Of a stretch of 64,000 nucleotides of DNA, positions 48,305-60,157 are shown one piece after another. The first letter of the stretch is position 1. The number at the start of each line of letters is the position of its first letter. This DNA comes from Setoptus koraiensis (lineage: Eukaryota > Arthropoda), in the NCBI GenBank assembly GCA_048013815.1, contig CM106585.1, forward strand, positions 21,452,001 through 21,516,000, given 5' to 3'. Position numbers and translations under genes: made by a program. The notes beneath the pieces are model-generated. The model was not told the origin of the DNA. It was given only the letters and a program-made list of their open reading frames with translations, and did not search any database.

Positions 48305-49327
48305 CCGCTGGGAAACGTGCATTCGAGAGAAGAGTGGTGGCATATGGTATCGGTAGTGGTAGTAGTAGGCGTAGATGGAATAGTGTTTAGCAACAATATT
48401 GAGGGTTTGCTTGTCGCCATATCGCGATTGTTTTTTTGAAAAGAAATGTTACTCTCTCTCTCTCTCTCTGGCTGCCAGTGCGGCTTAATTCAGATGCTGA
48501 ATCATTGCTGAATTCTTTTTTCGTTCTCCTCTCCAGGTCTCTTGAATGTAAAGAGATCTCTTCAAATTGAAGAGATCTCTTAAAAGCCAGACGCCAAATA
48601 GACAAGCCATGATTTAGTTTCGGAGCTGTTGTCAGCATTGTCACAATCAACACTTCTGGTGCTTGTGCGCCTGCTGGTGATAGATCTAGCTAGGCTTGTA
48701 TCGCATCTTGCAATCTCACACAATCAACTGATCGAATTTATCGCCAGTAAATATCTTTTACCACCATTTACTATGTTGAGCGTCTTGATAGTTTGGATAA
48801 CGATAATACCGATAATAATGGATTTGCTATTGTGATAACCATCTAACAACAACCGCTCATCTCATTGCGCTACACAAATTCACAAATCACCGACACACAA
48901 TTATTGCTAGCAACACCTAAGCCGTTTCAGTCGAGGAGTCGATCGGGTCCAGTTGTAGTTGTGTCGAGTAGATCACAAGTCGACGCCATGTTGAGCAGTC
49001 ATGTTTAACACTTGTTGAGTGGCTCTCAAATGCTGCATGATTCGCTCGTATCCTGTGACAAGTCGTATCGTTGTCATTGTTCGGAGGAAACAAGGTTCAC
49101 GAATGATTATCATATGACAATCTAATGCCTAATCTAATCTAAGCTAATGCCAGTGCCAGCTGACAAGCTTTTTCGTCTCCGTTTGGCTTTGTTTGCGCCA
49201 CGCGTTACATAATTGGGGTGTGAATAGTTTTGTAAGTGATACAAACAGTCGCTATAATGTTGCGATAATTCATTGAAAAACTTGACGCGAAATACGTTCG
49301 CTGGCAGCAAAACCAAACAGACCTGGT
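48305..49327. other. 1.0-kb insertion in block C
   Basis: Unique AT-rich DNA between the two direct repeats; absent from block A. Has a (CT)9 run (48451-48469) and a near-perfect 31-bp palindrome at 48551-48581 built of two AAGAGATCTCTT units. No reading frame above 90 codons and no recognised protein. The origin is unknown. Confidence 0.75.
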
Positions 49328-49577
49328 GGCTCCTCTGGTGGCCAGCAACTCAACTAGCCAACGCAACTAACTGGCAAACGTGCCATTGCAAACAGTTTAT
49401 TATTATTATAAAACAGTTATTACTGCCGACACCATATATCACACGAGACATAATGGGATACAGTTACACAAGTGGCTCAAGTTAACGGCGACAAGACACT
49501 GACTCTTGATTTACATTTACAGCTGTTAAATGGCTGTAAACAGTAGTGAGTTAATGGTGGTTATCACTAACAACTTA
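49328..49577. repeat. Direct repeat, right copy, block C
   Basis: Second copy of 48030-48304, slightly shorter; sequence then continues as in block A. Confidence 0.9.
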
Positions 49578-49666
49578 TTAGTGTAAGTATCATGTAAGTT
49601 AAGTTGTCTGGCCTCTGTGTCTTATGCCCGTCACGACGGGCCGGCTGAGGCCCGCGATGGGCCGAT

Positions 49667-49760
49667 ATCGCACAATATCGCACAATATCGCACAATATCG
49701 CACAATATCGCACAATATCGCACAATCTCGCACAATATCGCGCGATATCGCACAGTATTG
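49667..49760. repeat. 10-bp tandem repeat CACAATATCG, block C copy
   Basis: About nine units, with CTCG and CGCGATATCG variants at the right end. Paired with 26290-26366. Confidence 0.9.
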
Positions 49761-52700
49761 CACATCGGAACATGCCGGAGTGTGGCATATGAGACTAACG
49801 GGCCATCCGATAATCGGACTAGTAGACAACAAGCACAGCATATTGTCGGCTGTCGTTGGCCCTTTTCGGTCTGACAAGTTGCACGATCCAGTTTCTAACG
49901 CGGTCTAGACTGGCGTTCGTGGATCGGTTGGGGCCGCTGTTCGAGCTACAAATTCCAGGACAATTCCTCGACATTACTGACATGGCCTATAAAACGCGCT
50001 CAGCTTATCGGATCGCCTAGCAACCATTATAGGCCGCGTTTATCGCTCGCCGTCAGGTAACAGCACGCAGCGGCACATAGCAGCGTGTAACAGCTTACGC
50101 GTAATGCAAGGCCGGCACACGGAATAATTGCGTAACGCGCATTCGATCCGTTTAAAGTGGCATTGCTGCACTGTTGGCCGCCCACAACACCGTTAACATC
50201 GAGTCCGGCATTAGCGCCAGTTGGCGGCCTCTCGGCCCTTTAGCAGCCACTGGCCTCATTCAGCCAAGCTCGGCCCCATTATAGGACATTATCATTGGCA
50301 CTTTTTGCTGTTGGTGGCGCCGTTTCGTCGCGCTCGCCAGCGCCCACGAGCTGGCCGGCTGCGGCTCGCAGATAAACCGGCAGAAAGGGGCCCCGCTTCG
50401 GCTGCCGTCGCAACTATAACGGCGCCAGCGACACTAAGCACGATACACGCATTGCATTGGCGCTGCTGGCACGCGCGACGGCGCCCCCGGTGCGCCCATC
50501 ACGCCCTCGACGATATGAGCACGGTTGTCTCGCTGTCACATAACTTGTCCTCGCCTCGTCACACGCCCCGTTTCCGCTTCAGCGCTCAGCGAGACGTTGG
50601 GCGCCCACAAGATGCAGCTAGCGCCGGTTGCCAGCCACCGCCGGTTTCGTTTTTGGGTTTTCGGTTTTGGACTTTGGGTTTTGGCTTTTGGGTTCGGGTT
50701 TTGGGGCTCCCCCCGTCTGCAGCTCACTGCTCGATGCCCTGAAATTACGGCACCCTGGGCACGCATACCTCGCCGAATGTGCTGCCGCTGTTCGGATATT
50801 GTGTTCGGGCAAGCTGTGCCGCGCGCGCCTCATTGAATCTTGGCTCAATGCGCTTTTGCCGTTCCCTCTCACTGTGTCACATATCTCCGTCGCTGTGACA
50901 CGGAATGTGCGGTTGACGGCATTCCGACGACATGCTCATGTCTTGCACAACAATTGTCAGACAATTGCCCGAATCGCTAGAATCCGCGCGGCTCCATGGG
51001 CCCCCGCACCGGTGTTCGGATCGCATGACGCCATCATTGCAGCAGCGAGCGCGCGCAGCCGAACGGGGCACAGCTTGAGTCGCTGGCAAGCTAGCTGTGC
51101 CGCACACATATTGCGGTTCGGTTATTGGCGAAAGTGGGGCCCGTGTGAGGAAAAATGCGCGAAGTGCGCAAAGCCCAATCATGTCTCTCAGTCGAGCGTG
51201 GCGGCGATTCCATGCGTCACGCAATTTTCCAATGGGCCCCAGTTTTGTCGCGGGCGCCAGCGCACACGGCACAGCGCGTAAATGATCGCTCTATGGCGGA
51301 GCATGACAGTTTGCCATTGTTTGCATCACATTGTTGATGTTTGTTGGTTTGGTGCCCGCCCGCTCACTAAATTGATTGTTGGCCTCGGCCAGCATCAGGC
51401 GGGCGTCGGTCGGGCACCGGTCTGGCGTGCGAGACTGGGCGGCGCGCCGGGCCGACAATTGAGTGCCCGCGCATCTCAAGCGAGTGGCAAGAGGGCAAAA
51501 GTTGAGAAAAGTCAGTCGGCGAGCCAGACCGGGTGAGGCCCGACGCGCAAAATCCCGGGGATTAGCCGGCCCGGCAACGTGCGTCTTGCACCATAGGACT
51601 TTTACTATAAGTCTTATGCTATAAGACTTTTAGTTATTTCTTGTAGTGCACGCCATTTCTTATGGTGTGCGTGTGTGTCGGCTCACAGCGGGCTACTGGC
51701 GACCGGCGGTGAGTCGGGGGCTTATAGCGTACGCACGTTTAGCGTCGCCCCCACCCGAGGCACGCGTTCCAGGCACTCTATTTATACAGATTTACGCAGA
51801 CGCGCAACAACAACAACAACAACTGGTTACATAAGGTCGTTACTCTATGGGCAGCGTCGCACAGTGTTGTTTTGGCGCACGACGCGCCATAATAACAATG
51901 CGCATCTTGAATTTTAATTAAGAAGCTGATGAGCCGGCCGCTATGTCGGCCAGTAATTGAGCGATTCATGGTGAACTATGGTTGCGGCGAGCGTTGGCGG
52001 CGCAGCCATAGTTTGCGAACACAAGCCTTGAGGCGAGCATCTCAGACGGTGCTGTCTGGCCCCCGCGACACCAACAACAGCGACAGCAACAACTATGTCT
52101 AAAGCGAGCCAGTTAGTCGGGTGATGCGGCCGCCCTCATGCGATCGACTGACACACCAACGTGGCTTGATCGATGATCAAGGTGAGCCAGTTGATCAGCC
52201 GAGGCCCACTTTTGGCCTGCCAACTCACTGTCACTAGTCAATTGTGACTTTTGGCGCCCCATTTGTCGATTTGCATTTTTGGCAACTCGCTCACTTTTGG
52301 CAGCTCACTCAGTGATTCTCAAACTGCGACACTCCGACTGTGACTCTCCGACTGCAACTCTCAGACTCTCGAACGGTGCCTTGGGGCGCCCCAGAGTTTC
52401 AGTGAGAGAGTTACAGTGAGAGAGTTGCAGTTAGAGAGTCGCAGAGGCACAGTGGCAAACAAGGGGCCCCATATTTGTGTCGCCGCTCAGCCGCAGCCAC
52501 TGTGCATCCGGCGCACATGGCACACGGGCTCAACCGCCTGCGCCGGCTCCACTGGCTCCGCGGGAGGATATTGTGTGCGAACGGCACATATCGGCACATA
52601 TTGGGGCATGGGGGAAAGAGCCGAGCTTGACGGACCAGCGCTGGGCTCGGTTCGGCGCAACCAAGTTGCACGTTCCGGCGAAGCCGCCACCGTTCCGAAG

Positions 52701-54179
52701 TCGTCCCAATGCAACCAACGCGCGTATAATGTGCGTGTAACGAAGAGTAATTGAATTGTCGACAGGGGGCCGGCGGCGGAGGGCGCCGGCTCGTTGCTTG
52801 GCGCTGGCGATTGATGGCGGCGAGCAGCCAAAAAGTAGCTCAAAAATTAGTTGTGAGCTGGGGCCGCTACGCGGCCACAGTCGGCTGGTACCTGGGCAGC
52901 TACGAGCCACGACTACAACCACCAGTAGAGGGCCAAAAGCCAAGCCAGCCGCTGGCTGCCAGCGTGAACCAGCGAGTGGCGACCACTGTGACAGCGACAC
53001 ACTGGCCGCTGGTCAGCCCGGCTTGACCGGCCGGCCCGTTGCCAGCGCAGCAATTGGCAAACAATTGGCACAACACTTCCGTCGTTGTGCGCGTGTGTGT
53101 GTAAGCTCGATCAGGGTCCCGCCAGGGGCCCCACGCGACACACATGATGCGTGTCCCCCCGCATTATGTCATACGTGTGCGCCGTGCATGATGTAACGCG
53201 TTGTTGGCGACTGGATGATGGCAAAATGATGATGTATGTTCATGATGATTAGTTGTGCGTATGATATCGTTTGGCCCGTTTCCTGTGCCCCCGCTCGCGA
53301 TTTTGCTCGCGCTATGCCCGCGATGTGCGCGTTCGCCGCGAACGCGCACCATTGATACGTGATATATGTTTGGGGGGCCCACTCCGCGACTCTCAGACCC
53401 GGTAGCGGCAAAAAATGAGCTTGCACCAGCTTGCCTCGCCCACTGTCAGCCGTTTCAGCGCAGCCAGAAATATGCAAGCAGCACAGATGCGCATCGGCAC
53501 AAGGGCCCGGGACCAGGTTGGGCCCTAGCTGGGGCCCCAACTTGCGCAACTCGAGCCAGCGACGGCGCGTTCCTCCTGTGTGGCGATTCGGTGCCAGTGC
53601 GACGCGCTCGCGTCCGTCGATTCAGCTCGATTTGATTTGATTCCATGCGATCCGATTATTAGTGTGAGGCTCGGTTTGTTTGGCGCACGTTGCCAGCGAT
53701 CGTATCCGATTGGCCGGGCCGGAGCGACACACACGCCAAGTGGACGTGAATACATTTCGCTCGTCATTCGCGGCGTCATTCGTGTGACAAGTGGCCGCGA
53801 GCAAGTTGCTGCCGGTTAGCGGCGGTTGCCGGCCACCGTATCAGTGCGGCCGCCGGTGTCTGCCACTAGCGATGGCAAGTGCACAGCGCGCATCCGATCG
53901 CCGTGTCGGGGCCCCCGGGACGCGCCGGCCGGGCAACCGTGTAACTGGCGGTGCAAGGCGCGGTGCGACGCGCGGCAAAACGGAGCGCGTGTGTGTGCAT
54001 AAATATGATTGATTTGCGTGATTTTGACTTTTGTCCTCGGTCGGCTACTGCTGTACGCGTTGCAGCGCCTTGTACGTGGCGCGATGCACGTACAACTGCA
54101 GTCGCCGCGGTGCACTATATACGCCTCGCGTACAGTTATTGCGACCTGCGGGCCGGCTCCCCCGACTGGCCACCGGCCC

Positions 54180-54223
54180 ACCGAGCCGACAGTGGGCGCG
54201 CTTGTGCCCACTGTCGGCTCGGT
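54180..54223. repeat. Perfect 18-bp palindrome with 8-bp loop, block C
   Basis: Same arms and same loop orientation (GCGCTTGT) as block A. Confidence 0.95.
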
Positions 54224-56101
54224 CGCGGCTTGCGCGGCCCGCGTTGTGGGCGCGCACAGCGCACAATCAACGAGCCGTGATCGCGAGCAATAGATTACGG
54301 CGACAAGGTTAATTGTTGTTTGTTGCAGCGCAAACCCGAAACCAGAACGCGCACACAGACCCAAAACCATATCGCACACACACAAGGCGTATCGCACGTT
54401 CAGTTGCACGAGTCACAGCGACACTGCACGAGCGAAATTGATACATCACTTGCACTACGTAACTGTGCCAGTTGCGTAAGTGCACAATTACAATTTTACA
54501 CACTCCACTGAATCCTTGTTTGCAATCTCTGGCCGCCAGCATTTATGAAGGCGCGCGCACCCAGAGATTGCATAATGATTGCATAAGATTGCCGTGTGAC
54601 AGCGTGCACAGTATGTGTGACATTCAATTGGGCACAAACAGACACACTGACTGACCAATGTGAGAACCGGCCAAGCAAACAAACCATCGGCCAGCATTAG
54701 TATGCATACCGACTGGCGCAACTGACAAATGCTACTACAAATGCTGGCAACGCCAATGGCAAACAGCGGCCACGATGACGCAATACGTTGCTGCTGCTGT
54801 CACAGTTACAGTTATTTTATACGTAACTGTAACTGTGCTGGTTTGTGTATTGCTGCAATCAGCTGATCGGGCCGACTCGACGGTTTGCCTTTGTTAGTGC
54901 ACAAAACTGTCTGGCTGCATCAAAACTGGCTGTCATGTGCTAGACTGACACTTGCGATCAGCTTGCCATCAGCTGATCGTGTGCCGATGTGACAAGTGGC
55001 TGTCACATGAGCACACATCAGCTGTGCATCGGCAGCCACTGGCCAGTTGACACTGACAGTGCACTTATTATTGCCAAAGACACTTGGTCAGTGATAATTG
55101 TTGTTGCTGTTGCTTGTGCCAGCCAGCTAGCCAATCATTTGTTGCTCCAATGAATGCAGCAACAGCGTCATTGCGTCATCATTGCAAACATCAGCTAACG
55201 GTACATTGTGCGTTGTTTGTTTATACTGTAGCCAGTACACACTGCATACAGAGGCCGCTCTATATAGGTGGCGTGAGGGTGCGTATACGTGCATGTAGAT
55301 GTGAGTACGTGTGCCCGGCTACAAAGTGTCTGTTATGCAACAGTGGCTTTCCAGTTCTGAAAACGACTTAGTGCCCGTTATAGGTTCGCAGCAACTGCCA
55401 CCTAACAGCGACAGCGATGCCCACGGCAACACCAGCCAGCCAACCAACTGACTAACAACTGACTAAGATAGCTTGCCAGCGAACAGTGAGTGATTCTTTG
55501 GAACAGGCCGGCAACCGATTCAACGAATCGCTGCCTGGCCAATTGTCGTCAGGCTGCTGCCAGTGGCAATTCTTTAATTGTTTAACGTTTGACTCGAACG
55601 GTTTGAGCGATTCGAGCGATTCGCTGGCGACGACAACATTTGATGTGCTCTCGCGTTTTGTCGCCATGTTGTCGACATGTCATTGCAACCCCTTGCCGCC
55701 TATTCCAGCGCCAGCGACGCCGCTCACCGGCATTAGGTCCGACTGGCATTTTTAGCGAACTGGCACGTCAACAACAAGCGGACCGCCGCGCCAGCGGACG
55801 ATACACTGCCAATTGCGGATCGCGTTGTCGATTTGCCGGCCCGTTGTGAGCCGTGAGCCAACAACTGGCGCTTTTGCACTTGAAACACCTCGCGCCATCT
55901 AGCTAGACGCCGTCAGCTAGATAAATGGCTGGGCGATATATGGACGCAATAAGATGAGGCGCGACCAAGGTTTCGCCATTCATTGTTTGCCTCAGTTTGC
56001 TGGAGCCCCTCGCTATCTTTATATATATACCGGTACACTGGCCGACACCAAGCTATACCTACAGCTGAAAACTATACACCCAAAGCAAACAACTTTGAGC
56101 G

Positions 56102-56491
56102 GATCCGACTGTTTGGGCCGAAGCGACACACGGGCCAAGTGGACGTGAATAGTATTCACTGAATACATTTCGCTCGTCATTCGCGACGGCTTGAGCCCCG
56201 TGTGAGAAGTGGCTGCGAGTCGAAAACAATTTAGCATTTGCTGCCGTTTGCTGGCAGTCACTAGACGCCACCGTATGAGTGCGGCTGCCAGCGGTGGCAA
56301 GTGCAAGACGCGCACCCGATTGCCGTGTCGGGTCCCCCGTGACGCGCTGGCCGGGTAACCGTATAACTGGCGGTGCGACGCGCTGTACAGCGGAGCCCGT
56401 GTGTGTGCATAAATATGATTGATTTGCGTGATTTTGACTTTTGTCCTCGGCCGGCCACTGTTGTACGTGTTGCAGCACGTTGTACGTGGCG
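56102..56491 (+). repeat. Partial second unit after block C
   Basis: Matches block C from about 53702 to 54080 (offset near 2.4 kb), with noticeable divergence: the CACACGGGCCAAGTGGACGT, GTGTCGGG, TAACTGGCGGTGCGACGCGC and ATAAATATGATTGATTTGCG landmarks follow in the same order. This means the right part of the block is itself a 2.4-kb tandem unit repeated about 1.2 times. Confidence 0.8.
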
Positions 56492-56604
56492 TTGTACTAA
56501 ATTTAATATTGAACAAACGTCGTGATCAATTAGTTTCAATGAGCTGATGTGTGATTGTCTGTTAGATGTTTGCCATCGAATAAGAATGGGAATACGGAAC
56601 TCAC

Positions 56605-57009
56605 CTTGTCGAGGCAGGCGAAAGTTTGCTGAAATCTTTTGGCTGACTCACCATCCATACTGGCACACAATTTCTTAGAGTGCCGTTGGCGTCCATTCTG
56701 AAACGATTGTAAAGTCCTTCTAGCCATGTTACTGAGACATTTTCCTTGCACCTTGAGACATTTCAAACCATCTCTTATACGATCGCATGATCTTCTAAAC
56801 TCTTGATCGTTTTTAGGAAGGGAATTGAGAGATGTTGTAAAGGAATAGGTGGCCAAAGAAGAGCACCTATCTATTACTTCGACATGATTCGTACAATTCG
56901 TACCATTTTTCAGTTTTGCTTGACGAGGCGCTCCGGTGACCAACACTAAACCAGGGCGATCAAAGTGATAAGATACAATTTGTAGGATCTTTAGTAAAAT
57001 TGCATTCAT
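56605..57009 (-). CDS. Exon of a cysteine-rich secreted-type protein (partial gene)
   Basis: A frame of 135 codons ends exactly at a GTGAGT donor (AAG/GTGAGT, 56605/56604) in phase 0. Residues 39-132 hold evenly spaced cysteines (NCTNHVEVIDRC, FRRSCDRIRDGLKCLKVQGKC, KKLCASMDG, TFACLDK), a spacing like the DUF19/T20D4.11-type secreted proteins of nematodes and similar arthropod proteins; the match is by pattern only. The true 5' limit is uncertain: a splice acceptor TTTAG at about 56949 would join in frame to a possible upstream exon 57176-57059 (TTAG acceptor, GTAAGT donor, phase 1), whose coding nature is weak. Downstream, the intron enters the repeat at 56491 within 115 bases and no further exon was found, so the gene may be broken by the repeat. 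Confidence 0.5.
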
Positions 57010-57176
57010 CCAGAGGATCGCGACGCTATTCTCCGCGTTGATAGTGATGAAAACTTACCTGTGGGATGCAAAAACACAACAAAAGTTCCAACTATGAACT
57101 CATACTTGACTTTTCCACTGGACCCATTACTACGGCCTAATCTGAAGATTGCTAGCTGGATTGCTACTGATTTGGT

Positions 57177-58443
57177 CTAATTTTCATTAAATTCTTTTCT
57201 CCAATGTGCTCAAATGAAAAGAGGCGGCGCATCGGCGATGGGTGATTGTGATTCGATGAGGTGAGACTCCTGGGTCTCACAATAGATCCAACCACAGCAA
57301 GAATAATGCCAGTCTAATTGCCAGGCTAGGAGAGTCGTGAAAAGAACAGGCAACAATTTTTGTAGAAAAACACGTTTTGCAAGTATCTGATCAATGGATC
57401 ACATCAAGTGGACGTCTAGAGAAGAAAAATTGTATGAACGCGAATGATTTATCTTTACGTGGCTTTGACTTGTCTATGTATCTTTAGGAGTCAGCTAGAA
57501 GAAAAAAATCACTAAATTGTCTAATTTCTTTAAAGTCTGTACCATTCGGATTTAGTAAACCGAAGCGAAAAATTTCAACTGCAGACTAACTTGCCAAGCA
57601 TGTCATAAAGTTGAAACACGTGCAAAGAACTCGGCAACAAATCAAACAGTGTTCAAATATTCATCACTTTTATTGGATGTACCGGAAAAGGATTTGAGTA
57701 GTCAACAGTTAAGAGAAGTTTCAATTATACAAATTCCTCAATGAAAATCAAGAATATAAATCAATGTCGACCGGCATCTTTTAAAAGCATTTTATTGACT
57801 TGATAGTACATGAAGCCTGTTATCGACTTTTATCTCATCTATCTACTATATTAATAGTGACATGTTAACAAACGGAAGTTCGTGTGTCTCTAAGCTACAG
57901 GTTTTCACCATCGCGCTCGCCGGCATGGCGACGAGGTCATAGTGTTTCGTAGGTAGAATGTATTTTGAGAGGCCACCATTACTTCTGTTCTATACTGAGA
58001 CAAAGGAATTTTGGAGAGAATCATACACGTAATCACATGATGGATTAGCAATTATAGTTTTATTTCTATCACTAAAGTTAATCAAAAAGTAAGTCATTAA
58101 AATAACGCCAATCAGTATCAGGTTATTAGGAAGCATTAAGTCTCCGGCCAGCTTAATAATTGGCGATATAGACTCAAAACAGATGAGTGAGTCTGTCTTC
58201 AATGGGATTGCCTAGAGATCACTTAAGGAGTTAACACTCTTGGAGTAATTAGAATCTTGTTGCTAAACAATTAATCTATATCGATTATGGGTCTCTTAAA
58301 GTTGAATTGCCAGTCGCCCTTTCGGTTCGTCGAAATTTTTCCTCTATCTGTTTCAATTATTGAACCAATATGTCGACTAAAACACATGGAATGGTCATGA
58401 AGTCCGTTGCGATGATGATGAGCATATTAAATATAAGTCTATA
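57177..58443. other. Spacer left of SLC38A10
   Basis: 1.3 kb, AT-rich. A 70-codon minus-strand frame at 57990-58202 has one hydrophobic stretch (LILIGVILMTYFLINF) but no other support. GGTTTTCACCATCGCGCTCG near 57899 stands out as GC-rich and may belong to a repeat. No gene can be supported. Confidence 0.45.
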
Positions 58444-59931
58444 TTAAGTGTTATTAGTAGTTTTAATATTGACACTGAGGATTGTAGAGTATGAGCAAAA
58501 AACAAGTATAGCAACACCTATAATTAGGAGCGCCTTGGCTAGCAATCTCTCCGTGAATGCGTGCAATTTTTCTCCAATTTCTCCAATTTTGATAAAAGTG
58601 AGAGCCGGTAATATAAAACAAACGGTGGTCCCAGCGGTGGATCCAATAGTGCCTAATATAAATTCTATATGCGGTAGTATCACAGATAAGCTTATAGTTA
58701 TAATAATCAATATTACTGTTAACAACCTAAATTGAAAATCTGATATATACAATCTAGCTGGACCTGTGGTGGAGCCCAATGGGCTAGATTGGGGGCTATC
58801 ATCAGCTCCGATGGATGTGTCTGTAGATGTGGCCAGATGATAATTGGCAGTTTTAGAGTGGCTTGAGCCATTTGATGATCCCCGATGAGATTGATTGGTG
58901 TTGGCGTTGTTGTTGTTGCTATTGTTAGCAATAGTGCAACTATCACCAATATTATTCATGCCGACCAGAGTCATGGCCGATGGAGAGGTCGGTAAATGAT
59001 GGAAATGGGTGGATTTTTTAAAGTTTCCTATTATTAGTGAATGGACAGGTGTTCTGCATGGAAATAGGCATAATGGAAAACTCATTAACAGGGTAACAAT
59101 AAATCCTATCTTAGTTAGTGTCGTTGTTAATGATGGTGCAAACGCTAGCAAGATGTTACCACTTAATATTTGATCATTGAAGGCCATATAACCCAATAGT
59201 CCTACGGTTACATAAACAAATGAACAAATGTAAACAGCTTGTCGAACAATGGCGTTGTTCTTTTTAATGGCAAAATTGTCGCATGTTATGCTGGAACTAT
59301 CAAATATTTCAAATAGTGATGTCTGGCACGACATGGCCATACTAAATATGGGAAATGTGGTCAATAGACCTGATGTGTTCCAGTAGGTTATTTTATCGAA
59401 ATATTTTATGTTCACTGTACCAGATAACTTGTCTGTTGTCTCAAACATCAATTTTAATATAAGGCACGAATATAATATAAGTGACAACAATGAGAATGAT
59501 GTCAAACTATCTACACTCCTTAATAGTCCCAATGGTAATGCAACAAATGCACTTAAAACAATCATTGATATTATTTTAAGCTGTGGATTGTATTTAATAT
59601 CAAATAATTCACAAATGATCTTGGGCGCTAAATCTCCTATCATAATAAAATAGGCAACACATGTACCCAATAGAAAGCCAATGAGGCCGAGTTCGACGAG
59701 CACTCGGCCAAAATGGCCCAAAACATCGTGGACAATAAGTTCAAAGCTTCGTCTTCTTGATATAAATGCCGATTTGAGTAAAAAGCTGCATGATAGTCTA
59801 GTGAGAAATCCGCTTATTATGATTAATAAAATGGACAACAATACGCCACTTTTTTCAAAGCAATAAGGCATGGCTAATATGGACACACCGATGATGCTGT
59901 TGCCTAAATTAACGGTCTTACTGAAAGACAT
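58444..59931 (-). CDS. SLC38A10: Solute carrier family 38 member 10-type amino acid transporter
   Basis: A single-exon 495-aa membrane protein. The first helix, VNLGNSIIGVSILAMPYCFE (7-26), and the following FLTRLSCSFLLKSAFISRRR, LIGFLLGTCVAYFIMIGDL and GNILLAFAPSL match the N-terminal transporter domain of SLC38A10 in the AAAP superfamily, with about 11 membrane segments. SLC38A10 moves neutral amino acids such as glutamine and acts on internal membranes and the cell surface in animals. The S/N/H-rich loop at about 304-398 between helices 8 and 9 is longer than usual; the protein then finishes with the last three helices and lacks the very long cytoplasmic tail of vertebrate SLC38A10. The ATG at 59931 sits six codons before the first helix, as in relatives. 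Confidence 0.9.
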   Translation of the reverse strand: MSFSKTVNLGNSIIGVSILAMPYCFEKSGVLLSILLIIISGFLTRLSCSFLLKSAFISRRRSFELIVHDVLGHFGRVLVELGLIGFLLGTCVAYFIMIGDLAPKIICELFDIKYNPQLKIISMIVLSAFVALPLGLLRSVDSLTSFSLLSLILYSCLILKLMFETTDKLSGTVNIKYFDKITYWNTSGLLTTFPIFSMAMSCQTSLFEIFDSSSITCDNFAIKKNNAIVRQAVYICSFVYVTVGLLGYMAFNDQILSGNILLAFAPSLTTTLTKIGFIVTLLMSFPLCLFPCRTPVHSLIIGNFKKSTHFHHLPTSPSAMTLVGMNNIGDSCTIANNSNNNNANTNQSHRGSSNGSSHSKTANYHLATSTDTSIGADDSPQSSPLGSTTGPARLYISDFQFRLLTVILIIITISLSVILPHIEFILGTIGSTAGTTVCFILPALTFIKIGEIGEKLHAFTERLLAKALLIIGVAILVFCSYSTILSVNIKTTNNT

Positions 59932-60157
59932 GATGACGATATTTACGATCCTATTTCAGTAATGTAATTTAGTACAATAGTAATAATAATAATGAGGATA
60001 ATAATAATAATGGTGGTGATAATCAAAGTGTTGAGCAACATCGATAAATTAATCCATTTACTTCTACTACTATTTACATGAACACGACTATACATGGAAA
60101 TTAATAATAATAATGATATCTCAGAGATAGGGGTAGCAATAGCAGTAGAACGAGTGT
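59932..60157. other. Spacer between GPALPP1 and SLC38A10
   Basis: 226 bases with AATAATAAT and GATAATAATAATAATGG simple sequence. Both genes read leftward, so this holds the GPALPP1 3' UTR and the SLC38A10 promoter. Confidence 0.6.

Larger units (their letters stand above)
44065..56101 (+). repeat. Long repeat block C (about 12 kb)
   Basis: Direct-orientation counterpart of block A plus the B tail, upstream of LMX1. Homologous anchors: 44065 to 21470, 45560 to 23060, 51590 to 28220, 54300 to 31900, 56003 to 33749 or 37945, 56101 to 38102. Differences include an 18-bp GTGCGCTAACTGTAAATA triplication (44124-44178), a 14-bp array, a 322-base replacement, a 1-kb insertion between direct repeats and a missing 0.6-kb segment. 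Apparently non-coding, like A. Confidence 0.9.

Noticed and set aside
21470-56101. Blocks A and C as two LTRs of one giant retroelement with LMX1 inside
   Set aside because: They are 12 kb, lack TG...CA ends, and the interior is a host gene on the opposite strand with no gag or pol.
57059-57176. 118-base exon-like frame on the minus strand ahead of the cysteine-rich exon
   Set aside because: Good splice signals, but a frame of this length is open by chance often enough and the plus strand is open as well; kept only as a possibility.
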